64,000 nucleotides of DNA, taken from the NCBI RefSeq assembly GCF_005405365.1, contig NZ_BJDX01000006.1, positions 1-64,000 on the forward strand. The letters are read 5' to 3'. A program made the position numbers and the translations under genes. Positions within the stretch are counted from its first letter, which is position 1. The number at the start of each line of letters is the position of its first letter. Shown here one piece after another: positions 46,095 to 55,094 of the stretch. The notes below the pieces were generated by a model, which saw nothing but the letters and a program-made list of their open reading frames with translations, made no database searches and had not been told where the DNA came from. This stretch comes from Enterococcus xiangfangensis (lineage in GTDB: Bacteria > Bacillota > Bacilli > Lactobacillales > Enterococcaceae).

Positions 46095-46228
46095 TCAATT
46101 CCCTCACTTTAATAAGATCGTTCACACCGATGAATGATCGGACAAACGACTGCATTGTATGAATTTTTAATAGAAAAATTCAATTGATTTCGTACAGGAG
46201 CTCACTGATTCGCTAAGACGCAGTGAAA

Positions 46229-46275
46229 CAAAAAAAGAGAGCTTGTTTCTAAATTAATAGAAACCGCCTCTCTCT
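46229..46275 (-). terminator. terminator of the TraX-like gene
   Basis: On the minus strand AGAGAGG...TTTCT / AGAAA...CTCTCT, two-tier stem, followed by TTTTTTT. It is 76 bases past the stop of the TraX-like gene. Confidence 0.85.
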
Positions 46276-46350
46276 CGACACGCTGTGCGTGTTATCTGTA
46301 CGATTTATTCACAATCAGCATTGTAAAACTTTTTGTTCGTCAGGTCAAGT

Positions 46351-47139
46351 TTAGCGTTGAATGAAAAAACTGATAAGTGCAAACAACGTGATGTGTGCAG
46401 GATAAAAGATATAGAAGAAATTCCGCATGCCGCGCCCTTTTTCACCATTATAAAGAACGATTGGGATCGCCGCTAAAATCATCATCCATTGATAATTGTA
46501 GGTAAAGGCATGTTGGAAACCGCCTGTGACTAAAGTGATCAATGCAATGACCACGATTGCTGAAATCTGCAGTGCTTTTTTTCCATGGAACAAATAAAAC
46601 AGAACTGCCAGTACGATAAACAAAACGCCGCCTTCGATCATCATGAGTGTAGGGATGAACAAAGTGAATACTTGGAAAAAGAGAAGTCCAAGATTCGAAT
46701 CAAGAAACTGATTATTAGATAACAGCATCAACGCTAAGAAACTTAAAATAAGTGGAACGAGGAACCAGATCAGGCCTTTGAAAATCTTTTTTTGTTTGAA
46801 ATATTCGCAGGCTTGCATGTAGACCGTCCCTAAAAATAGCGTTCCAAAAATATTATTGATTACGATTGAACTGCCGATCGCAAAATACTTATTTAAGATC
46901 AAGTTGATGACACCCATCAACCAATAACCGGCTAATAAACGAAACATATATTTTTTACGATTGCTTGTATGGATGAAACCTTCTGAGCTTTCAAATAGGA
47001 AAATCGGTGCCGCAATCCGGCCGATCCAATGAAACCACACAGGTACTCCTAAAAATAGAAAAAATTCCCCGATGTGATCGATCACCATCGTTATGACTCC
47101 GAGAATTTTCAACTGGAAACCAGTCATTCCTTTACGCAT
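46351..47139 (-). CDS. TraX-family membrane protein
   Basis: 262 residues with about seven to eight membrane helices. MTGFQLKILGVITMVIDHIGEFF and GRIAAPIFLFESSEGFIHTSNRKKYMFRLLAGYW are the TraX/acyltransferase-like signature. TraX acetylates F-pilin in E. coli, but chromosomal homologues in Firmicutes are widespread and have nothing to do with conjugation; a surface-acylation role is a guess. Lies alone between two terminators. Unrelated to the integrated element. Confidence 0.85.
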   Translation of the reverse strand: MRKGMTGFQLKILGVITMVIDHIGEFFLFLGVPVWFHWIGRIAAPIFLFESSEGFIHTSNRKKYMFRLLAGYWLMGVINLILNKYFAIGSSIVINNIFGTLFLGTVYMQACEYFKQKKIFKGLIWFLVPLILSFLALMLLSNNQFLDSNLGLLFFQVFTLFIPTLMMIEGGVLFIVLAVLFYLFHGKKALQISAIVVIALITLVTGGFQHAFTYNYQWMMILAAIPIVLYNGEKGRGMRNFFYIFYPAHITLFALISFFIQR

Positions 47140-47263
47140 GTAATAAAAACCTCACTTTCTTTGTTACCACAATAATAGGAATTTTAAATAGTTACCATAG
47201 AACAAGCAAGGAATCAGCTTACAAAAATGAGAGATAAACTATCAGAAAATTCTTTAAACTTAT

Positions 47264-47292
47264 TGACAAATGATAAAACCTCCGTTATTATT
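47264..47292 (+). promoter_or_regulatory. promoter of the ridA leader
   Basis: TTGACA (47264-47269), 17-nt spacer, TATTAT (47287-47292); near-consensus. Transcription would start about 47299, 53 bases before the leader ORF. Confidence 0.9.
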
Positions 47293-47351
47293 ACAATCAT
47301 AAATTAACTAAACTATCATTTAAATTTAATTTTTAAAAAAGGAGAATCATT

Positions 47352-47402
47352 ATGAACACGATGACTACTAAACAAATGATTATTATTAGACTGAGGACTT
47401 GA
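47352..47402 (+). CDS. Thr/Ile leader peptide (16 aa) before ridA
   Basis: ORF MNTMTTKQMIIIRLRT with TGA stop. GGAG (47341-47344) is 7 nt before the ATG. Three consecutive Ile codons (10-12, 47379-47387) and four Thr codons in 16, like the thr and ilv leader peptides of enteric bacteria. The stop codon lies in the 5' arm of the first hairpin (AGGACTT at 47394-47400). It is too short for statistical support; the ribosome site, the codon content, the promoter and the terminator downstream are the case for it. Confidence 0.8.
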   Translation: MNTMTTKQMIIIRLRT

Positions 47403-47497
47403 GACCTGTTTTGATTAAAACGGTTTGAAGTCCTGTTTGACATTTGTTGAGTGGGATTCTCCAAGCATCTCACTTAACGAAGTGAGATGCTTTTTTT
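47394..47497 (+). promoter_or_regulatory. attenuator of ridA
   Basis: Hairpin A: AGGACTT (47394-47400) with AAGTCCT (47428-47434) and inner GTTTT / AAAAC. Antiterminator: AGTGGGAT (47450-47457) can pair with ATCTCACT (47467-47474, one G-U). Terminator: GCATCTCACTT / AAGTGAGATGC (47465-47475, 47480-47490), 4-nt loop and seven T. Antiterminator and terminator exclude each other. A ribosome stalled on the Ile codons would break hairpin A. Which state then wins is inference. Confidence 0.78.
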
Positions 47498-47590
47498 GTC
47501 AGTAAATTTTAATAATAAACAAACTAAGCGAACGATTTGGCTCAACGCTAAAAACGCGAAAGCCTGCTAATTAAAAAGGAGTGGAAAAAA

Positions 47591-48010
47591 ATGGAAAACA
47601 ACGTAACTAAAGTAAACTTTCAAAAACCAGCTGTTCTTACAGTCGAAACTGCAGAGGCACCACAAGCAATCGGGCCTTATGTCCAAGGAAAAGTCGTCAA
47701 AGGTATGTTGTATGCTTCAGGACAGATCGCGCTAGATCCAACAAACGGTGAATTGGTCGGGAAATCGATTGAAGAACAGACGTACCAAGTTTTGCGCAAT
47801 GTTGGCGGGATTTTAGCAGCTGCCGGCGTCAGTTATGATCAAGTAGTAAAAACAACTTGCTTCTTAAAAAATATCGCTGATTTTTCTGCCTTTAATCAAG
47901 TTTATGAACGCTTCTTTAATAATGAAAAACCAAGTCGTTCATGTGTCGGCGTCGCAGATCTGCCAAAAGGTGCATTAGTAGAAGTAGAAGTTGTCGCAGT
48001 GGTAGAGTAG
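47591..48010 (+). CDS. ridA: RidA, reactive enamine/imine deaminase
   Basis: 139 residues, YjgF/YER057c/UK114 family; trimeric enzyme that hydrolyses reactive enamines such as 2-aminoacrylate and 2-aminocrotonate formed by threonine/serine dehydratase, on the route to isoleucine. Conserved segments: APQAIGPYVQGKVVKGMLYASGQIALDP, the catalytic Arg in PSRSCVGVADLPKGALVEVEVVAV. The N-terminus is about 12 residues longer than usual (MENNVTKVNFQKPAV). Start with AAGGAG. Preceded by a leader peptide with Ile and Thr codons, which ties it to the same pathway. Shares a terminator with the convergent yeiH-like gene. Confidence 0.93.
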   Translation: MENNVTKVNFQKPAVLTVETAEAPQAIGPYVQGKVVKGMLYASGQIALDPTNGELVGKSIEEQTYQVLRNVGGILAAAGVSYDQVVKTTCFLKNIADFSAFNQVYERFFNNEKPSRSCVGVADLPKGALVEVEVVAVVE

Positions 48011-48084
48011 GAAGTCATTGTGATAGAAATAAACAATCAAAAAAAACAGCCTGTTTCTAAAGTGGTTGGAACATTATTTATTCT

Positions 48085-48119
48085 AAAAACGTGTGACAAA
48101 AAATTGTCACACGTTTTTT
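48085..48119. terminator. bidirectional terminator between ridA and the yeiH-like gene
   Basis: AAAAACGTGTGACAA / TTGTCACACGTTTTT perfect 15-bp stem with a 4-nt loop; the T arm overlaps the stop codon of the minus-strand gene. Confidence 0.93.
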
Positions 48120-49119
48120 AGATATGCAAAAGGAAAATAAACAAGATAGCGGCAAGTGTCTGTAGTGTTCCAACAGATAATCCATAAAGTAAAAAGCGCG
48201 GTCCTTCTTTCAAAAATTTACAAAAATCTAACCGCAAGCCAATTGCCGCAAGAGCAGTAGTCTCAAACCAAGTGCTGATAAAATGCGCACTCTCACTAAA
48301 AATTAACGGCAATGAAAAGAGACTGTTGATGATACAAAAAAGTAAAAATCCCGTGACATACCAAGGAATCGGAAATTTTTTCTTTGTTCCTTTAGCTTTG
48401 ACTAGTCCGGTTCGTTGAGCCTTGCGTTCAAAGAGGAATACAACGACGACTAAAAAAATGATTCGAGTGATTTTAAACAGCATCGCGTATTTGACCGTTT
48501 CAGGATTAATCAGACTGGCACCGGCGACGACTTGGCCAACAGATTGTAAAGTCCCGCCCAGCAAGGCGCTTTTTTGTAATAAGTTGTCGCCAAAAAGCGA
48601 CAAGCCTAAAAACGGCAATGTCAGCATCATAACGGTGCCTAATAAATTGACGAGGGTGATGATCTGGCCTTTTTCTTCGTCGTTTGCGTCAATTGCCGGA
48701 GCAATCGCACCAATCGCAGAGGAGCCGCAGACGGCATTTCCGCCAGCCATCATCAGCGCCATTTTTTCATTGAAGCCTAGTTTGCGACCGACCCAATAAG
48801 CGCCGGTGATGACAGTCGTCATAATCAATAAGATAAAGATCAGACCTTTGATCCCCATCTCACCAATGGTTTGGAAAGTCACAGTAAAACCGAGCAAGAC
48901 AACAGAATACTCCAACAGTCGGCTTTCCGCAAACTTAGTTCCCACCGCTAAAACCGGTTGATGAAAGACTGTATTGCCTAAAATAATTCCTAACAAGATC
49001 GCTAAAGTAGCTCCGCCTAACTGCGGCAAAAGCAATGCCAAAAGTTTAGCACCAATCGCGACAGCCAAAGCTAAAAGAAATCCTGGTAAAATAGGGGTCC
49101 ATTTATTTTGTAGAAACAT
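48118..49119 (-). CDS. YeiH/PSE-family membrane protein (putative sulfate exporter)
   Basis: 333 residues, about ten membrane helices, UPF0324. Conserved [41 protein letters not shown] and [14 protein letters not shown]. Family members are annotated as putative sulfate/sulfonate exporters from limited evidence. Divergent from a LysR regulator with 156 bases between them, the same arrangement as yeiH/yeiE in E. coli, which supports the family link. GGAAG precedes the ATG. Confidence 0.88.
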   Translation of the reverse strand: MFLQNKWTPILPGFLLALAVAIGAKLLALLLPQLGGATLAILLGIILGNTVFHQPVLAVGTKFAESRLLEYSVVLLGFTVTFQTIGEMGIKGLIFILLIMTTVITGAYWVGRKLGFNEKMALMMAGGNAVCGSSAIGAIAPAIDANDEEKGQIITLVNLLGTVMMLTLPFLGLSLFGDNLLQKSALLGGTLQSVGQVVAGASLINPETVKYAMLFKITRIIFLVVVVFLFERKAQRTGLVKAKGTKKKFPIPWYVTGFLLFCIINSLFSLPLIFSESAHFISTWFETTALAAIGLRLDFCKFLKEGPRFLLYGLSVGTLQTLAAILFIFLLHI

Positions 49120-49275
49120 CAGCTACTTCCTTTCTTAATAATAAAATTTGACTAGCTATCATTCACGCCATTTGAAGACGCGTTATTCGTCAAATAGATT
49201 ATAACCAATAATTTTCATTATTATAATTTATTGATATAATAGTTTAGATAGAAAAAAGTAATGAAAGGGATCTTA

Positions 49276-50121
49276 ATGTTTAAGTGGCTTGAAACGTTTA
49301 AAGTAGTTTATGAGACGAAAAATTTTTCCAGGGCTTCAGAGATTTTGTTTATTTCGCAGCCGACAGTTTCGTCTCAAATCAAACAGCTGGAAAATGAATT
49401 AAATACGCAATTATTTATTCGCAGCGGAAGAAAAGAAGTTTTGGCGACACCGCAAGCAGAGATCTTGTATGAACGAGTGATCGATCTGATTGATGATTGG
49501 GATAATTTGTATCACGCTGTCCAAACGAATCAGCAGCAGATCATTCGCTGTGTGATTGGTGCCTCCCATACGTTTGCGAATTATATTTTACCGAAGCTCT
49601 TGATTCAGCTGCATCAAAAATTTCCGCAGATCCGTTTCAGTGTTCAGATGATGAATTCTTTAGAAGTTTTACAAGCAGTTGAGCATCATGCAGTAGATCT
49701 TGGCTTTATCGAAAAACCATTGTCTGCGCCGACGATCAAACGTGCCTCATTGATGGAAGATCAACTCGTCTTGGCAGGGGATACCCAAGCGGGTCCGTGG
49801 CTGGTCCGAGAAAATACTTCGGGCGTCTATTATTATACGAAGCGTTTTTTAGAAGAAAAAGATATCGGCGATCCGGTCATCGAAGTCCAAAACAACGAAG
49901 TCATCGTTGGATTACTGAAACAAGGATTCGGTTGTTCCGTGATTTCAGAGCGGGCGGCAGAAGGGATCGCGTATCAAAGACTGGATGATAGTTTCAAACG
50001 AAATTTTTATTTGATCCGACGAAAGACCAGTACCTTTGATGCGATTGAAGAATGCGCCAAGTTCATCTGCCAGTGGAGTGAGGCACAAGAAAACAAAAAT
50101 AATGAGGAGACGATTGAATGA
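49276..50121 (+). CDS. LysR-family transcriptional regulator
   Basis: 281 residues. N-terminal winged helix MFKWLETFKVVYETKNFSRASEILFISQPTVSSQIKQLENELNTQLFIRSGRKEVLATPQAEIL (1-64), then a two-lobed effector domain. An upstream ATG at 49261 has no ribosome site; AAAGGGA precedes ATG 49276. Divergent from the yeiH-like exporter, which it presumably activates, sensing a sulfur compound or other anion. Its stop overlaps by 4 bases (ATGA) the start of the secreted peptidase gene downstream, so that gene is probably co-expressed; the functional reason is unclear. Confidence 0.9.
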   Translation: MFKWLETFKVVYETKNFSRASEILFISQPTVSSQIKQLENELNTQLFIRSGRKEVLATPQAEILYERVIDLIDDWDNLYHAVQTNQQQIIRCVIGASHTFANYILPKLLIQLHQKFPQIRFSVQMMNSLEVLQAVEHHAVDLGFIEKPLSAPTIKRASLMEDQLVLAGDTQAGPWLVRENTSGVYYYTKRFLEEKDIGDPVIEVQNNEVIVGLLKQGFGCSVISERAAEGIAYQRLDDSFKRNFYLIRRKTSTFDAIEECAKFICQWSEAQENKNNEETIE

Positions 50122-51146
50122 AAAAGATAGGTTTGTTGATAGGTCTAATGATTGGAATGATCATTTTACCTGTTTCTGCACAAGCCGGAGTCGCGATGTC
50201 GCGGCTTTATAATCCTAATAGCGGGGAACATTTTTATACGGCGAATACAAATGAACGGGATAATTTGAAACGAGTCGGCTGGCGTTACGAAGGCATCGGC
50301 TGGAATGCGCCGACAAGCGGCAATCCGGTGTATCGATTATATAATCCTAACGTAGGCGATCACCACTATACATTAAATGCGAATGAACGGGATAATCTGA
50401 AACGAGCGGGCTGGCGTTATGAAGGAATCGCTTGGTACTCTCCTGCAAAAGGGACGCCGCTTTATCGTTTGTACAATCCTAACGCAAAAACCGGCACACA
50501 CCATTACACGTTAGATACGAATGAACGAGATAATTTAAAACGCTCAGGTTGGCGCTATGAAGGAATCGCCTGGAATGCTGAACCAATGGATGCGTCTAAT
50601 GATATTCTATTAAATGTTCCGTACATCAACCAAAATTCAGCAGGTCTGCCGATGGGGTGTGAAGCCGCCGCTTTATTGCAAGGGTTGCAAGCAAAAGGCT
50701 ACGCAAAAAATTATAGTTTAAAAACTTTTATCAAAGAAATGCCCTTAGCTGCAGATAAAAATCCTAATCATGGGTTTGCTGGTCGTCCGGATATTGTAAT
50801 GTCTGGCGTTTACCAATCGATTTTCCCCGCACCGTTAACTAGCTGGGGTAGTAAATATGGGAAGACGGTTAATATTTCTGGCAGTTCACCCGCAACCTTA
50901 AAACAAGAATTGCGCAATGGCCATCCGGTTGTCGTCTATGTTACATTGAATTTTGCAAGTCCGCAGTATGGCAATTATTTTTGGGGGACAGGAATCGATA
51001 ATGCCCACGTTCTAACCTTGGATGGGTACAATCAAGCTAAAGATATGTATCATGTCTCTGATCCAAACGCTGGAAAATATTGGGTGACGGCAGATAAATT
51101 CGAAACTAGTTATCAATTGAAAAAATTTGCAGTTGCCATCAGATAA
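50118..51146 (+). CDS. secreted C39-type peptidase with three DUF5648 repeats
   Basis: 342 residues. Signal peptide MKKIGLLIGLMIGMIILPVSAQA (cleavage after AQA). Three tandem repeats of about 46 residues (24-165), each with YRLYNPN-GEHFYT-NERDNLKR-GWRYEGI-W, a presumed wall or glycan-binding module. The C-terminal half is a papain-like C39_2 peptidase: Cys in GLPMGCEAAALLQ, His in DNAHVLTLDGY and Asp in VSDPNAGKYW. Substrate unknown. It shares its architecture and much sequence with the protein at 58231. Start ATG overlaps the LysR stop. No wall-anchor motif. Confidence 0.9.
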   Translation: MKKIGLLIGLMIGMIILPVSAQAGVAMSRLYNPNSGEHFYTANTNERDNLKRVGWRYEGIGWNAPTSGNPVYRLYNPNVGDHHYTLNANERDNLKRAGWRYEGIAWYSPAKGTPLYRLYNPNAKTGTHHYTLDTNERDNLKRSGWRYEGIAWNAEPMDASNDILLNVPYINQNSAGLPMGCEAAALLQGLQAKGYAKNYSLKTFIKEMPLAADKNPNHGFAGRPDIVMSGVYQSIFPAPLTSWGSKYGKTVNISGSSPATLKQELRNGHPVVVYVTLNFASPQYGNYFWGTGIDNAHVLTLDGYNQAKDMYHVSDPNAGKYWVTADKFETSYQLKKFAVAIR

Positions 51147-51158
51147 TATCGTTAATTG

Positions 51159-51193
51159 TAAGCAGTCGTAAAAGAAAGGCTGCTTATTTTTTT
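51159..51193 (+). terminator. terminator of the peptidase gene
   Basis: TAAGCAG / CTGCTTA stem followed by seven T. Confidence 0.8.
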
Positions 51194-51329
51194 AGCTTAA
51201 AAAACCTAATGAGTAAAGAAATTATTCTAAAAAATGGGTGATTGCTGGGCTGTTTAACTGGAAGAAGTTTTTCTTTTTGTTAACGAAGCGAAATATCAGT
51301 CAAAAGTCTGAGGTGTATGCTTGTGTGAG

Positions 51330-51338
51330 TGCTATAAT
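51330..51338 (+). promoter_or_regulatory. extended -10 promoter of lemA
   Basis: GTGCTATAAT with TGC before TATAAT (51333-51338); extended -10 type, no good -35. Start near 51345, 37 bases before the lemA ATG. Confidence 0.6.
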
Positions 51339-51381
51339 TAGCTCAATCAGAAAGAAAAAAATAAAAAAGGTTGGGATAAAA

Positions 51382-51954
51382 ATGAAAAAAAGAGGCACAG
51401 GTATTGTCGTTGGGATTGCCGTCATCGTTTTAGCAATCGGAGTGTATTTTATTGCCACCTATAATTCGCTAGTTTCAGCTGAAAATAATGTCGATGCAAA
51501 ATGGTCTCAAGTTGAAAATGTGATGCAGCGCCGAGCCGATTTGATCCCAAATCTAGTAAATAGTGTCAAAGGTAGCATGCAGCATGAAGAAACCATCGTC
51601 AAAGAAATCACGGATGCACGTAAAGCCTATAATAATGCGAACACGCCGGCTGAAAAAAATGCCGCAAATGAACAAATCAATCAAGGGTTAGGAACAATGG
51701 TGAATGTCATTCAAGAAGATTATCCAACATTGGCTTCAAATGAAAACGTCAAAACACTGATGGTTCAATTAGAAGGAACAGAAAATCGAATCTCAGTCGA
51801 ACGGAAAAATTATATTGAACAAGTCAATGAGTACAACCAAAGTCTAGTTCGTTTCCCAAAAAATCTGGCAGCAAAAGTTTTAGGGTTTGAGAAAAAAGCG
51901 AACTTCGAAGCTGACGATACGGCAAAAGAAGTGCCAGCTGTCAGTTTTGAATAA
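51382..51954 (+). CDS. LemA family protein
   Basis: 190 residues. One N-terminal membrane helix (about 6-27), then the extracytoplasmic helical LemA domain with YNSLVSAENNVDAKWSQVENVMQRRADLIPNLVNSVKG and a regular coiled-coil-like remainder ending KVLGFEKKANFEADD. The open frame starts 48 codons earlier, but those lie over the promoter; ATG 51382 follows GGTTGGGAT. LemA and TPM-domain genes are frequent neighbours; their joint function in the envelope is not known. Confidence 0.92.
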   Translation: MKKRGTGIVVGIAVIVLAIGVYFIATYNSLVSAENNVDAKWSQVENVMQRRADLIPNLVNSVKGSMQHEETIVKEITDARKAYNNANTPAEKNAANEQINQGLGTMVNVIQEDYPTLASNENVKTLMVQLEGTENRISVERKNYIEQVNEYNQSLVRFPKNLAAKVLGFEKKANFEADDTAKEVPAVSFE

Positions 51955-51969
51955 GAATGGGTGAAAAAA

Positions 51970-53280
51970 ATGAAACAAAAACAGCGTACTTCAGGCAAAC
52001 GACTCCAGCAAGAAATCGTTGAGAATTATCGCAAGTTACGCAGACGCAATCGATTCTTGTCTTTGATTTTAGTCGTTATCTTAGTGATCAGCGGCCTAGG
52101 TCTGTACAATCTTTTAGCAACTGACGGATATGGAAATAAAAAAGCAACCTACGATCAGCAGTTGACGACTTTGAGACAAGACCGAGCAGACATTTTGGAC
52201 GGAAAAAAAGCCACGAACAACCAGTCTTTTAAAACGACCTTGAATAACAATTTAGCTAATTTGAAGGAATATCCCCAAAAAGCCGATAATTATCAGGTAG
52301 CGATCGACGGAACAGATAGTCGTTTGACTATCAATAAAAACAATATTTTTGTTTCCGATAACGCGGGTATGTTGAGTCAGAAAACCAAACGTAAAATTTA
52401 TCAGTTAAACAAACAATTGGCAGCAAGTACGAATGGCGCGCAGTTAGAAGTTGTCACGGTGCCGGAATTGCCCCGCGGAGAAGATATCGAATCCTATGCG
52501 AATGCGATCTTCAATCAATTAGGAATTGGAGATAAAACCGAAAACAATGGTGTTTTGTATTTGATTGCGCTGGATGATCGAGAATTTCGCTTGGAAGTGG
52601 GTTACGGCTTGGAAGGACTGATTCCTGACGGTAAGGCGGATGACATTATCAACAATGACGATGTCGTCGATGCGTTCAAAGATGAAGATTATGACACTGG
52701 TGTCAATCAAGTGTTGGATGAAGTCTTTGCGATCATGAATACGAAGACTGCCTTAGTCGATTCACAAATCAAAAATGTTGAAAGTCAGCGGACACAGCTA
52801 GTATTTCTTCACTGGGCCGCAATGGTAGGCTTAATTCTGCTCGTTTTCATCAGTGTACTTGTTGTGAGCAATCTTTTCCGAGCACGGGCTGCATTGAAGC
52901 GAAACTATAAAAACTATCAATCAGAAACGGCTGCAGTCACAGAAGAGGAAGACTTGCTGCAAATCAGCAAACAAACGGAACTATACAACATTTTGCTGAG
53001 CGGTCTATTGATTGGATTATCTGCGGGAGCTGTTCAGCGTGCGATCGCTCAAGGAAGACTATTGCAAAATCCAGCTGCGGAAAAGAAAATGTTCGGCCGT
53101 ATTTTGATTGGCGATACATTGTATGGAGGAAACGGTGAGATATTGACAACCGCGTATCTAGCATCGAATTATAATTCCAGCAACTGGTCAGACAATGACA
53201 AAGGATCTGGCGGCGGCTCTTCTTGGGGATCTTTTGGCGGCGGTTCATCCGGCGGTGGCGGTGCCTCGGGTGGTTGGTAA
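51970..53280 (+). CDS. TPM-domain (YgcG-like) membrane protein
   Basis: 436 residues. Membrane helix near 28-50 after a basic N-terminus, a spacer, the TPM/repair_PSII domain (about 115-260: VSDNAGMLSQKTKRKIYQLNKQLAAS, VVTVPELPRGEDIESYANAIFNQLGIGDKTENNGVLYLIALDDREFRLEVGYGLEGLIPDG), a second membrane helix near 280-300, and a Gly/Ser-rich C-terminus ending GGASGGW. Starts at GTG 51961 or, more likely, ATG 51970. It directly follows lemA (15 bases) in one operon. Probable phosphatase-like or chaperone role is not established for bacteria of this type. Confidence 0.88.
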   Translation: MKQKQRTSGKRLQQEIVENYRKLRRRNRFLSLILVVILVISGLGLYNLLATDGYGNKKATYDQQLTTLRQDRADILDGKKATNNQSFKTTLNNNLANLKEYPQKADNYQVAIDGTDSRLTINKNNIFVSDNAGMLSQKTKRKIYQLNKQLAASTNGAQLEVVTVPELPRGEDIESYANAIFNQLGIGDKTENNGVLYLIALDDREFRLEVGYGLEGLIPDGKADDIINNDDVVDAFKDEDYDTGVNQVLDEVFAIMNTKTALVDSQIKNVESQRTQLVFLHWAAMVGLILLVFISVLVVSNLFRARAALKRNYKNYQSETAAVTEEEDLLQISKQTELYNILLSGLLIGLSAGAVQRAIAQGRLLQNPAAEKKMFGRILIGDTLYGGNGEILTTAYLASNYNSSNWSDNDKGSGGGSSWGSFGGGSSGGGGASGGW

Positions 53281-53391
53281 TTGAAAAAAATTCTGGAAGC
53301 AAGAAGTCTCAAAAAACAAGAATTTTTTTGAAAATTGTTTCTTAGTTCTTTTTAAAATTTTGGCTTATGAGAACACTATCTATATCAGAGG

Positions 53392-53430
53392 AAGAAGTGG
53401 TGACAATTTTTTGTCACGGCTTCTTTTTTC
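53392..53430 (+). terminator. terminator of lemA-TPM operon
   Basis: GAAG-GTG-TGACAA / TTGTCA-C-CTTC stem with TTTTTT; TGTGACA-type terminator. Confidence 0.85.
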
Positions 53431-53496
53431 GCGTATTTTTTGATTTGCGGAATGAGCAGCTCGTTGTTTTTTCCCACATTTTTAACTATTCCTGAC

Positions 53497-53545
53497 TATA
53501 ATAAGTAGGATAGTTTTATTTTTTGTCCGTTGCAACGGACAAAAA
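53497..53545 (+). promoter_or_regulatory. PTS operon promoter and 26-bp perfect dyad
   Basis: -10 TATAAT at 53497-53502, with no good -35, suggesting an activator-dependent promoter. The perfect 26-bp inverted repeat TTTTTGTCCGTTG / CAACGGACAAAAA lies at 53520-53545, just after the expected start. A near-match to a catabolite-responsive element, TGAAACGTTTTC, follows at 53550. The dyad is probably the binding site of the PRD regulator encoded next. Confidence 0.7.
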
Positions 53546-53606
53546 CGAGTGAAACGTTTTCTTTTTAACAGGTTATGATAAAAACAAGAAGGGGAGGTCG
53601 ATAGCC

Positions 53607-55094
53607 ATGGGAGCAAAGAAAAATCGTGAACAAGGGCTGTTACTACTTCTAGCAAAACGACATGACTATGTGACGTCTGAAGAATTGGCGGAGCACCTAG
53701 GAACTTCGCAAAAAACGATTTATCGCCTGATCAAGAAGATCAATGAAACACACGGCGAAGGACTGATTCAGTCAGAAAAGGGGCGGGGCTACAAATTAAA
53801 TTACGAGAAATATATCAGTCAAACCAACTTTCAACCCAGTCAACGGAGTCAATATTCACCGCAAGAGCGTAGGAATCGAGTGATGGAGGAACTGTTACTT
53901 TCTTCCCCTAATGCGAAAAATGTCTATGATTTATTTGAAGAATATTATGTTGGCGAGTCGGTGATCTTCGGTGATGAACAAATCATTGCAGAATACTTGC
54001 AACGTTATGAGCTGAAGCTTGAACGGAAACAACGGACACTGGCTGTTTTAGGCAAAGAAGCCAATATTCGTCGCGCAATTTCTGATTTGATCCAAATGCA
54101 TAATATCGTCGAGATCGATGACTTAAAGAATAATCCGGAGTTGAATTTTAATAATTATGATGTGTTGTTTATCTTAGATCAAATAAAATTGATCGAAAAG
54201 CAACTAGGAATGACGATTCCGTATCCGTATAATATCAATATTTTTTCTCATTTATATATATTGATCAGCCGTTTGCGCAAAGTCCAACAACTGCCAAGTG
54301 AGGAACGCGAATTGCTTTCAAAAAGTGAACAAGAACGGTTGCAGCAAGATACAACACTTTATCAAGTTTCCAAAGCAGCTATTCAAAATGTTGAGCAATA
54401 TCTGCAGCGAGAACTGCCTGAATCAGAGATCTATTATCTTTATCAATACCTAACTTCTTCACGGATGCAAGGATCGTTGAGTAAAGTAACGAAATTTTCA
54501 CCGAAAGTCGCAGAGATCACCAACGTCTATCTAGATGGAATGAGCCAACGCTTAAATATTCCGATCAAAGGAGATTCGATTTTTCTTGATTTGGCAAATC
54601 ATATCAAGCCGATGATCAATCGTTTGAATAACGGGATCCATGTAAAAAATAGTTTATTGGACCAGATCAAGATGACTTATGAAGTGATTTTTACAGATGT
54701 TACTCACGTTTCTGATGAAGTGAGTCAGCGTTTTGATCTACCAAAGATCAGTGAGGATGAGAATGGCTTCATTAGTTTATATTTTGCTCGAATCATCGAA
54801 ACAAATCAGTTGCCGATTCGGACCGTCATCATGTGTACGACCGGTGTCGGAACTTCAGAACTTCTACGAGTGAAAGTCGAGAAAAAATTTCCTGAATTAG
54901 AGATCGTCGATGTGATCGCTTCGCGCGATGCAAAACGTTTTATGGAAAGATATCCAGGGATTGATCTGATCTTGACGACAGTCAGTGTGAGTGAGGCGAT
55001 CCAGGTTCCTTCTTTGTTAGTCAGCGCGATGTTTACTAAGGACGATCAAAATCGACTGCAAAAGAAAATCGAGGCGATTTATGATGAACGATAA
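53607..55094 (+). CDS. PRD-domain PTS-linked transcriptional activator
   Basis: 495 residues. N-terminal helix-turn-helix (about 8-60, VTSEELAEHLGTSQKTIYRLIKKIN), two PTS regulation domains (about 175-400, with His in FSHLYILISRLRK and in HVSDEVSQRF), and a C-terminal EIIB-like domain with the CTTGVGTS loop (near 410). It lacks the N-terminal CAT RNA-binding domain of BglG, so it is a DNA-binding activator (MtlR/LicR type), controlled by phosphorylation from HPr and EIIB. First gene of the operon and preceded by a 26-bp dyad. The next gene starts before its stop. Confidence 0.9.
   Translation: MGAKKNREQGLLLLLAKRHDYVTSEELAEHLGTSQKTIYRLIKKINETHGEGLIQSEKGRGYKLNYEKYISQTNFQPSQRSQYSPQERRNRVMEELLLSSPNAKNVYDLFEEYYVGESVIFGDEQIIAEYLQRYELKLERKQRTLAVLGKEANIRRAISDLIQMHNIVEIDDLKNNPELNFNNYDVLFILDQIKLIEKQLGMTIPYPYNINIFSHLYILISRLRKVQQLPSEERELLSKSEQERLQQDTTLYQVSKAAIQNVEQYLQRELPESEIYYLYQYLTSSRMQGSLSKVTKFSPKVAEITNVYLDGMSQRLNIPIKGDSIFLDLANHIKPMINRLNNGIHVKNSLLDQIKMTYEVIFTDVTHVSDEVSQRFDLPKISEDENGFISLYFARIIETNQLPIRTVIMCTTGVGTSELLRVKVEKKFPELEIVDVIASRDAKRFMERYPGIDLILTTVSVSEAIQVPSLLVSAMFTKDDQNRLQKKIEAIYDER

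Noticed and set aside
46351..47139. TraX-like gene as evidence for a conjugative element
   Set aside because: Chromosomal TraX-like acyltransferases are common in Firmicutes and no transfer gene is near it.
51238..51381. N-terminal extension of lemA
   Set aside because: It overlaps the extended -10 promoter; the ATG at 51382 gives the standard membrane helix start.
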